Below, piece by piece: positions 57,318-64,000 of a DNA stretch of 64,000 nucleotides. This DNA comes from Magnolia sinica (taxonomy: Eukaryota; Streptophyta; Magnoliopsida; Magnoliales; Magnoliaceae). The notes beneath the pieces were generated by a model. The model made no database searches. It was not told the DNA's origin and saw only the letters and a list, made by a program, of their open reading frames with translations. Numbering within the stretch: the stretch's first letter is position 1; each line of letters starts with the position of its first letter. The stretch spans positions 5,394,001 to 5,458,000 of the forward strand of contig NC_080577.1 in the NCBI RefSeq assembly GCF_029962835.1. Direction: 5' to 3'. The position numbers and the translations under genes were made by a program.

Positions 57318-57645
57318 ACATAGCACGCAATCTATTTGGGAGAGAGAAATCCGACATATCTTGTTAGCTTGAGTCCTTGGAAATGACGTGGATAAATGAG
57401 ACCCGACATCACTAGTGTACCTTCTACACAAACAATCCACACTCAATTATAATTTATAAGTAACTAATATATTGATTGGGTTTGGGTTGGGTCAGGCAAC
57501 CTGAGACCTCAACCCAAGCCCAACCTAAGTTTTATCAGGTTGGTGTTTGTATAGCCCAAGCTTGAGATTGGACCTGATATATCCTGCTCGAGCCTGACCC
57601 AATGTCGGGTCGGTTGGGTTGAACCCGCCCAACTTTTAACCATAC
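57013..57645. mobile_element. GGGTTGG-rich TIR element inserted in the minisatellite
   Basis: GGCTGAAAGTCGGGCCGGTT on the left and AACCCGCCCAACTTTTAACC on the right are imperfect inverted partners. On both sides the sequence is minisatellite (ACATGAAATT), which shows the array was the target. The interior is AACCCAACCC / GGGTTGGGT repeats and AT-rich DNA. Probably hAT-like. A truncated second copy is in duplication B (59025-59359). Confidence 0.55.
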
Positions 57646-58047
57646 ATGAAATTGAGCGGGGCAAACTAGAAATTCAGAAGGGCAAACATGAAATTGAGCG
57701 GGGGAAACTAGAAAATCAACGGGGCAAACTAGAAAATCAGCGGGGCAAACATGAAAATCAGCGTGGCAAACTACAAAATCAGCGGGACAAACTACAAAAT
57801 CAACGGGGCAAACTAGGAAATCAGCGGGACAAACTAGAAAATCAGCGGGGCACACTAGAAAATCAGCGGGGCAAATTAGGAAATCAGCGGGACAAACTAG
57901 AAAATCAGCGGGACAAACTAGGAAATCCGCGAGGCAAACTAGAAAATCAGCGGGGGAAACTAGAAAATCAGCGGGGCAAACATGAAATTGAGCGGGGCAA
58001 ACATGAAATTCAACGAGGCAAACTAGACAATCAGCGGGGCAAACTTA
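57646..58047 (+). repeat. 21-bp minisatellite, array in plus orientation
   Basis: About 19 units of GGGGCAAACTAGAAAATCAGC and variants (CATGAAAATCAGC, CATGAAATTGAGC). The minus strand is open through most of it and would read repeats of CPADFLV. Confidence 0.9.
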
Positions 58048-58410
58048 ACATATAATTTCATAGCTTAAGCCGATAAATCTAAACGTATCCAATATTCAAA
58101 TGGACCACACCAAATGAAATTTTGAATTGAATTTCTATTGTTGATCATTTCTTAGGGGCTACAGAAGTTTTGGATCAAGCTTATAATTATTTTTTCTATT
58201 AATCCATGTCTGTATGATCTTATGAATAGGTTTGATAACAAACAAACATCACTGTTGGGCCCACTATGGTTTCAACGGTGGAAATCATTATGCCCACTGA
58301 TTCCCGTGGTGTGATCCACTTGATCTTTTGATATGCTTTCATTTGGGGCTAAACCGCTAAAATTAGATGGAAAAACGGATGGACAGCGTGGATATACTAC
58401 ATACATTCAA
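58048..58410. mobile_element. MITE-like core between opposed minisatellite arrays
   Basis: Carries AAATGGACCACACC, AAGTTTTGGATCAAGCTTAT and complements such as CGTGGTGTGATCCACTTGAT and CGGATGGACAGCGTGG. Left and right arrays run in opposite orientations around it, so the whole 57.6-58.6 kb unit is an inverted repeat. A partial inverted copy of its right part is at about 61545-61700. Confidence 0.55.
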
Positions 58411-58414
58411 TGTG

Positions 58415-58620
58415 ATTTTCATGTTTCCTCCGCTTTAATTCTAATTTTCTAGTTTACCCCGCTCATATTTTAGTTTGCCCTGCTGCTTTTCATGTTTCCC
58501 CCGCTGATTTTTTAGTTTGCCCCGCTGCTTTTCATGTTTCCCCCGTTGATTTTCTAGTTTGCCTCGCTGATTTTCTAGTTTCCCCCGCTGATTTCATGTT
58601 TCCCCCACTGATTTTCTAGT
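58415..58620 (-). repeat. 21-bp minisatellite, array in opposite orientation
   Basis: About ten units of TAGTTTGCCCCGCTGATTTTC and CATGTTTCCCCCGCTGATTTT types, the complement of the array at 57646-58047. Confidence 0.85.
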
Positions 58621-58649
58621 AAAATATTTACAGACTGTCGGCCGCTGAA

Positions 58650-59360
58650 TCGGCGGTAGTGCCGCGATAATCCGACATTTTTATTTATTTTTTACATGGA
58701 GAACTTTTTCTCCCTTACATTTTTCTCTAATACATAATTAAGTAAATATGTATATAAAAATATTTTTCTATCTTCCAATTCATTTCTTTGTCTATTTATT
58801 TAACAAGCATATCTCCTAAACTAGAATGATTTACTTAACGTACCACATATGATTTTGGGATAAGAGAAGCTAATTTAGCCAACCAACCTAATTATTTTCC
58901 AAGATTCCATTGGGTCGATGGTCGAAAATCATTTCATTCAGTTCGTGGTCAATTTCAATCACTTCGCGGTCAAACTGAAAATTCAGTAGGGCAAACATGA
59001 AATTGAGCAGGGCAAACATGAAATTAGGCTGAAAGTCGAACCGGTTTGTTTGGGTTGGTGCTCAACCCTAACCCAACCCAAGGCTCCTATACCTAAACCT
59101 TGACCCAACCCAACCCAATCTTGGGTTGGGAATTCTCAACCCAAGCCCAACCCAAGAGGGCTCGACAGGTTAATTGGGTTGGTCGGGTGTATACGTGCTA
59201 ATATTTTCATTATTACATTAGTTTATTATATTTCAATATAGGACTTATTTTTTGTATCTATGATTTTATTAATTATATACGTGATTATTCATCATAAAGA
59301 ACTTCATTTTTTTTCTTTAAAAAACCAAGCTCTAATATAGGACTACTCCTTTAAAAAGAT
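58650..59360 (+). repeat. 0.7-kb direct duplication, copy B
   Basis: Collinear with 56555-57317, including the short minisatellite (two or three units, 58980-59022) and the start of the GGGTTGG element. After 59360 the two copies diverge and captured gene sequence begins. Confidence 0.8.
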
Positions 59361-59455
59361 TTGAGACATCAACAACATATGTCGCCTTATATCAGGCTTT
59401 TTAGGATGATATGAGATGATATGAGCCGTATGGTTGATGATGACATTGGAAACTA

Positions 59456-59641
59456 TTAGCACATATACACCATCTCTATTGCTTCCTTCACCTTCTCAAC
59501 ACAAAATTTCAAAAACTCCTTATTCAAATCCACCACCTTTGCACTTGCACAAGTTGTTACAACAACATTCCCAACAAACCCATGTGGCAAGGGTGGAGTT
59601 ATCTTGCTCCTAATGTCCACAGCAAAGAGTACATATTCAAC
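59456..59641 (-). pseudogene. BAHD acyltransferase gene fragment
   Basis: The minus-strand frame reads LVEYVLFAVDIRSKITPPLP, then HGFVGNVVVTTCASAKVVDL and a segment ending FCVEKVKEAIEMVYMC before a stop. This matches the mid-region of plant BAHD (HXXXD-type) acyltransferases, where the consensus is FAVD.R....PPLP.GY.GN.V......A...L......V..I..AI. Family members use CoA thioesters to acylate alcohols or amines. Only about 60 residues survive. The HXXXD and DFGWG motifs are absent, and a stop precedes the fragment. It sits between duplication copy B and a minisatellite block, so it was probably captured by the element. Not functional. Confidence 0.75.
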
Positions 59642-59769
59642 CAAATGCTAAGGTTTACACATAACTAGTATTTCCAAGTTAGGTTTGTGTAGTTCAAATG
59701 CCAACTAATGGCATGAACGATTTGTGGCATTCAAGCTGCAATGAAGGAATCCATACCAGTTTCAAGCTC

Positions 59770-59945
59770 TTTGAAAATGAGTAGGGCAAACATGAAAATG
59801 AGCAGGGCAATCGTGAAAAAGAGCGGGGCAAGCATGAAAATGAGCAGGGCAAGCATGAAAATGAACAGGGGAAACTAGAAAATCAGCGAGGTAAACTAAA
59901 ATATGAGCAGGGCAGACTAGAAAAATAGTGGGGTAAATTGGTAAA
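59770..59945 (+). repeat. 21-bp minisatellite, short block 2
   Basis: About eight units of the GGGCAAGCATGAAAATGAGCA type, next to the captured gene fragment. Confidence 0.8.
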
Positions 59946-60249
59946 TCCTCAAGTGGGCTTAGTTAAAAGAGTCCATTTTTGCAGCTTGGATTGATGTTCT
60001 ACAACGGGCTTTCCATGCTAGCATTCCAAGATATAGGGATCATGGTTTTGTGAGGTTGTCGGCAGGTTGCTTGTTGTAATTGGGTTGTGTATCACGGATT
60101 TGTTATATTGATGAGGGAAGAAAAAGACTAAAGAGAGCATGTCATGAAAAATGAGGTTTCTTTCCAACAGTTGCATATAGGCGTTTGTAAAATCTTAAAA
60201 GAGAGATAAGGGCCTTCTAGTATGACTCTTGGCATACAGATAATTTTGT
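59946..60249. other. Unassigned sequence within the foldback complex
   Basis: No match I can name and no long frame. It is more balanced in base composition than its surroundings and lacks the family repeats, so it may also be captured host sequence. Confidence 0.4.
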
Positions 60250-60352
60250 CACTACACCAAAATTACTAATTTAAAACGGTTCTATCTTTGATTTAGGAAT
60301 AGTTTTAAACTGTTCCAAATTTGAAACTGTTATAAACCATTCTAATTATAAA
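60250..60352 (+). mobile_element. CACTA-type transposon terminus
   Basis: Begins CACTACACCAAAATTACTAA, a typical CACTA/En-Spm end, followed by subterminal repeats AAAACGGTTCTA, AAACTGTTCC and ATAAACCATTCTAA in both orientations. No partner terminus was found, so the element is broken or the other end lies elsewhere. Confidence 0.6.
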
Positions 60353-60833
60353 AAAAGGGACGGTGTGGATTTTTCATCTCTTGTGTAGCCCACTTTGAGT
60401 TTTAGATCCACCTCATGTTTGGTCTCATGTCCTAAAATGATCTCTCAAAATGGATGGACGATGTGGATTCCTCACAAACATCACAGTGGGCCCCACCTAG
60501 CATCCCAACTTCCTACAAAGGTCTCTCATAATTCGTGCTCGACCTCCAATCCCAAACCGTTCTCTCGCCCCAAACCCTCAACTCTTGTTCTCCCTCTCGC
60601 TGCGCCTCAAAGCCCCAAACCCTCTTCTCTCTCTCTCTCTATTGGCATTTTTAAGGCATTTTCTTTACATGAGCTTTGATTTGTTTTCATTTTCTCTTGA
60701 AATTGAGGGATTTTTCTTCGCTATCTTCGATTTTCAGCAGATGAATTTTCTCTCATTTTCAGCCAGGTGTAGGAGATCATTACTCTCAAAGAAAAGATGT
60801 TCAAAGTTCCAAATTCATCAGCAAAATCAAATA

Positions 60834-61535
60834 GTTTGCCCCGCTCATATTTCGGTTTGTCCTGTTGCTTTTCTTATTTGCCACACTCATATTTCAGTTT
60901 GCCCCGCTGTTTTTCTAGTTTGCCATGCTGCTTTTTATGTTTCCCCCGCTGATTTTCTAGTTTGCCCCACTGCTTTTCATGTTTCCCCTGCTGATTTTCA
61001 TGTTTCCCCCGCTGATTTTCTAGTTTGCCCCGCTGATTTTCATGTTTCCCCCGCTGATTTTCATGTTTCCCCCGCTGATTTTCCAGTTTGCCCCACTCAT
61101 ATTTCAGTTTGCCCCGCTGCTTTTCATGTTTCCCCCACTGATTTTCTAGTTTGCCCTGCTGATTTTCCAGTTTGCCCTGCTCATATTTCAGTTTGCCCCG
61201 CTGTTTTTCTAGTTTGCCCCGCTGCTTTTCATGTTTCCCAAGCTGATTTTCTAGTTTGCCCCGCTGCTTTTCATGTTTCCCCCGCTGATTTTCTAGTTTG
61301 CCCCGTTGCTTTTCATGTTTCCCCCGCTGATTTTCTAGTTTGCCCCACTGTTTTTCTAGTTTGCCCCGCTGCTTTTCTAGTTTGCCCGGCTGCCTTTCAT
61401 GTTTCCTCCGCTGATTTTTTAGTTTGCTCCGCTGCTTTTTATGTTTCCCCCGCTGATTTTCATGTTTCTCCCGCTGATTTTCTAGTTTGCCCCGCCGCTT
61501 TTCATGTCTCCCCCGCTGATTTCCTAGTTTGTGGT
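60834..61535 (-). repeat. 21-bp minisatellite, main array (about 33 units)
   Basis: Units alternate irregularly between TAGTTTGCCCCGCTGATTTTC and CATGTTTCCCCCGCTGATTTT types, with occasional CTCATATTTCAGTTTGCC variants. Because 21 is divisible by 3, frames on both strands stay open. The plus strand has 335 codons (60585-61592) of VCPADFHVSPADF repeats. The minus strand has 244 codons (60874-61608) of highly charged GKLENQRGKHEKQR heptads. No other coding evidence. Confidence 0.92.
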
Positions 61536-61736
61536 ATGAGACAAAAAATGAGGCATATCTATTCGTTTTTCTATTTAATTTTAGCGGTTTAGCTCCAAAT
61601 TGAAGCATATCAAAAGATCAAGTGGATCATACCACAAAAAACAGTGGGCATAATGATTTCCACCATTAAAACCATAGTGGGCCCAACAATGGGCATAATG
61701 ATTTCCACCATTTACATGCTTGCCCCGCTAGTTTAG

Positions 61737-61875
61737 GATTCTTACTTTTACTCGGGTGGTAGACTCTTATGAGTTTCAACATCCGGTCAAGTGTTCGAGT
61801 ATCCATACGTGGTGAAATTTACCTGGTGTGAGTGCATGGGGGTGTGTGTGCATGTGGTAAAAAAAAGAAAAAACA
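61737..61875 (+). mobile_element. SINE (family 1), plus-strand copy
   Basis: GGATTCTTACTTTTACTCGG, TGGTAGACTCTTATGAG (A-box region), GGTCAAGTGTTCGAGTATCC (B box), GGTGGTGAAATTTACC, GTGTG-rich body and A-rich tail. No flanking duplication was recognised. Confidence 0.65.
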
Positions 61876-61889
61876 CATTCTAATTTAAG

Positions 61890-62695
61890 AGATATATTTG
61901 CTTAATAAATAGATAAAGAAATGAATTAAAAGATAGAAAAATATTTTTATATACTTATATATACATATTTACATAATTATGTATTAGAGAAAAATGTAGG
62001 AGAGAAAAAGTTCTCTCTAGGCCTTCTTCTTCTTTTTTTTTTTGCTAGATTGCTTTCGTGGATCTCGTCATGATGTCTGTGTTATATCCAAACCGTCCAT
62101 CTATTTGATGAGCTCATATTAAGGCTTGAGAAAAAAAATAAGATAGATCTAACTATCAAGTGGACCACACTGTAAAAGGTAGTGGGGAATTGAATGTCTA
62201 CCATTGAAACCCTTTCAGGGGTTAATGAAGTTTTGGATCATTATGAAATTTGTTTTTCCTCTTCAACCAGGTCTTTGTGACCCTATGAATGAACTTAGAT
62301 GGGGAGGATTTCTCACAAACATCACAGTGGGCCCCAACTTAGATGGGGGAGGATTTCTAATGGTTGACCCTCATTCAACACTGTTTTCCATAATGTGGTA
62401 CACTTAAGATTTGGATATACCTCATTTTTTGTCTCATACCATAAAATGATCGGAAAAAATATATGGACAGCATGGATGAAAAGCATAAATCATGGTGGGG
62501 ACCACGGACCACGATCGGCCACTGGCGGTTGGCAGGCGGAGCAGCCAATCCGTTTATGTGAAAAGGAGGGGTATTTTTGTTCTGGAATTAGTTGTCCGTA
62601 CGAAGAGGACTAAGTGAGTATGTTAAGTTTTTATTGTTTCAAGAATATCCAATGGATAAAAGGTGGTGTCCACAGTCTTAAATTTCCCTATCTTT
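61890..62695. repeat. Right arm of the large inverted repeat
   Basis: Inverted partner of the left arm: AT-rich block 61890-62040, MITE-like block 62075-62300, and the outer block 62565-62695 containing AAAAGGTGGTGTCCACAGTC. A half copy of MITE family A (62355-62556) interrupts it, which makes the right arm longer than the left. Confidence 0.7.
62355..62556. mobile_element. MITE family A, right half only
   Basis: Starts within the interior (ATTCAACACTGTTTTCC) and ends GGCAGGCGGAGCAGCCAATCC, matching the right terminus of 52028-52565. The left half is missing. Confidence 0.6.
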
Positions 62696-62749
62696 AAAGT
62701 ACGGTATACCAGAGTGACCCTTTAGCTTTGGATCCTTCGTCCGTACTGG

Positions 62750-63267
62750 ATGGCTTGCCTGTAACCGGGGTTACAAGATTCCCTGTAACCCCAGGATCTG
62801 AGGGACGTACGCGATTCCTGTGTTATATCCACTCCATCCATCTGTTTCTCAAACTCATGCTATTCTCTATACCAGAAAATTATCTAGATTAGACACTCAA
62901 ATGTACCACACCACAGGAAATAATGGGGTGGTAATTCCCACGGCAGAAAAGTTAGCAGGGCGTCACGTGATCTTCATGTGCTATCCAACCCGTTCATAAA
63001 GTGATTTCCTCATGCATGAAGGGAACAAATACGTATCATACTGATTCAAAGCTTCTGTGGCCTTCAAGGAGGTTTCAATAGCTGCTGTTGAATCTCCACT
63101 GTTTCTGCTGGTGTGGACCGTTTGAGTTATTTATACTTCACCTTTTGGGTTATTTCCGTAAAATGAACCAAAAAAACAGATGGACCGAGTGGATATAAGA
63201 AAAACATTAAGGTGAGTTCCACAGAGCAAGGATTGACAGGGAATTCCATAATCCCGGATTAGGGGTG
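62750..63267. mobile_element. Foldback MITE with CCTGTAACC ends
   Basis: Left end GCTTGCCTGTAACCGGGG with a repeated CCCTGTAACCCCAGG. The interior has TGTACCACACCACAGGAAAT and its complement CTGGTGTGGACCGTTTGAG. The right end is near CAGGGAATTCCATAATCCCG. Decayed, no clear target duplication. Confidence 0.5.
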
Positions 63268-63640
63268 CATACTGTCTTGTAATTTTGGAAAAAAAAAAAC
63301 AGGTGCAATTACAATTAGGATATGTATAGAGGATAAAATTGTAATTTCATAATAGTCTCGCTTCTCCGCTCGTGCGAAAGTATTCAGGAGAGCTGAAACA
63401 AATTACCGAAGCGATGTCATAAAATCGGCTTTTTTCCAGGTTTGAGATCAGGTACTTATGATGGATAAAAACTAAAGGGCAATTTTGACATTTTGCACCA
63501 ACTACGTTTTTATCTTTCTGGTCAAAACCTCGTGGGAGAGGTGGCCTTTCGGTCGAGACTCATTTGTTATTGTTGTCATTTAAGAATGGGAGATGTTTAT
63601 GTTGGGAACGGATTCGGTCAGGCATGGATAACAATGAGTT
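63268..63640. other. Intergenic, no gene seen
   Basis: AT-rich. No frame, repeat or terminus that I can support. Confidence 0.5.
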
Positions 63641-64000
63641 CGGTCCAGCCGTGATTTTGGGGCCACAATGATGTATATTCTGCAGACTGAGTGGATATAC
63701 CTCGTTTCAACACTTGAGGTCTTGGCATCGATCCCTAGTGGGGGTGGCTAACATGGAGTGTGTGTACTGACATGGGTGTGTACTAACAAGCTAACCCCCA
63801 AAAAATGAAAAAATAAATAAATAAGTAAAAAATTCTCCATGCCGACGCAGTCCATCCGTTTTGCCAAGTCGTTTTAGTGCATGAGCCCAAAAACATTAAG
63901 CAGATCTAAAATCTTAGGTAGAGTACACCACAAGGAGAAGTGGTGATTTAATGCCCGTACCCTTTCTAATGTTTATTTTCCATCCAACTTATTGATGAGG
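63640..64000. mobile_element. Foldback MITE cut by the window end
   Basis: Left part GGGGCCACAATGATGTATAT, then the SINE, then CAGTCCATCCGTTTTGCC, GCATGAGCCCAAAAACATTA and the beginning of the central region before the window ends. Confidence 0.5.
63682..63830 (+). mobile_element. SINE (family 2), second copy
   Basis: Body CTTGGCATCGATCCCTAGTG, GGGGTGGCTAACATGGAGTG and GTGTGTACTAACAAGCTAAC, then an A-rich tail. Same family as 49361-49508. It splits a foldback MITE: ATGATGTATATTCT on the left continues as ATTCTCCATGCCGACGCAGT on the right. Confidence 0.65.

Larger units (their letters stand above)
55860..62695. mobile_element. Large inverted-repeat (foldback) complex with 21-bp minisatellites
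   Basis: Inverted partners: 55865-56000 with 62565-62695 (GACTGTGGACGCCACCTTTT), 56255-56500 with 62075-62300 (MITE-like), and 56602-56730 with 61890-62040 (AGAGAACTTTTTCTCTC.. type AT-rich block). Between the arms lie a 0.7-kb direct duplication (56555-57317 and 58650-59360), five or more blocks of one 21-bp minisatellite in both orientations, a MITE-like core (58046-58410) with an inverted partial copy at 61545-61700, a BAHD gene fragment, a CACTA-like terminus and a SINE. Outer limits and target duplication are not resolved, so it could be one composite element or several nested ones. Confidence 0.6.

Noticed and set aside
57646-58047. Regular short repeats resembling a CRISPR array
   Set aside because: Units are contiguous 21-mers with no unique spacers, in a plant nuclear context. 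This is a minisatellite.
60585-61592. A 335-codon plus-strand frame as a genuine protein gene
   Set aside because: Three quarters of it is the 21-bp minisatellite, and the opposite strand is also open. Kept as a finding, not annotated as a CDS.

Overview
The window is nuclear DNA from a flowering plant with a large, repeat-rich genome. Evidence: a 12-exon gene with canonical GT/AG introns, plant LTR retrotransposons of the Tat/Ogre and Athila types, hAT-, Mutator- and Harbinger-like MITEs, tRNA-derived SINEs and decayed LINE 3' ends. A magnoliid is my best guess, from the many foldback MITEs rich in GTGGGCCCACC / GTGGTCCACC, but that is recollection and cannot be proved here.

Only two host genes are convincing. 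At 4917-6287 (minus) is a single-exon PLP-dependent L-cysteine desulfhydrase (LCD-like). At 27755-43788 (plus) is a complete 12-exon cytosolic-type prolyl-tRNA synthetase of 516 residues; the exon phases join without a break. From memory, the closest Arabidopsis genes are AT3G62130 and AT3G62120, which are also neighbours. The pair therefore looks like retained microsynteny, here head-to-head and pushed about 20 kb apart by transposons.

Layout. 1-2.5 kb: two hAT-like MITEs and short tandem duplications. 4.9-6.3 kb: LCD, with a SINE-like insertion in its upstream region. 7.2-24.5 kb: one minus-strand Tat/Ogre-type retrotransposon with both LTRs, a CCACC target duplication, a primer-binding site, a purine tract and broken gag and pol. 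It was invaded by two further LTR sequences, one of which contains a third LTR insertion flanked by an unusual 86-bp direct duplication. 24.6-25.1 kb: a third hAT-like MITE. 26.2-43.8 kb: the prolyl-tRNA synthetase gene. Its intron 5 (5.8 kb) holds a 4.7-kb TIR element with nested MITEs and a LINE tail; intron 6 holds a roughly 60-bp satellite; intron 11 holds a minus-strand LINE end. 44-55.8 kb: gene-free and made largely of MITEs and SINEs, several with clear target duplications. 55.9-62.7 kb: a large inverted-repeat (foldback) complex containing a dispersed 21-bp minisatellite in both orientations, a GC-rich hairpin, a fragment of a BAHD acyltransferase gene and a CACTA-type terminus. 62.7-64 kb: more MITEs and a SINE.

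The two host genes act in unrelated pathways (cysteine degradation releasing H2S; charging of tRNA-Pro). The rest of the window is a record of nested transposition. The least conventional structures are the 55.9-62.7 kb foldback complex and the LTR fragment flanked by the 86-bp duplication. Coordinates of CDS exons, LTR ends and target duplications were counted base by base; limits of old MITEs and decayed coding remnants are approximate.
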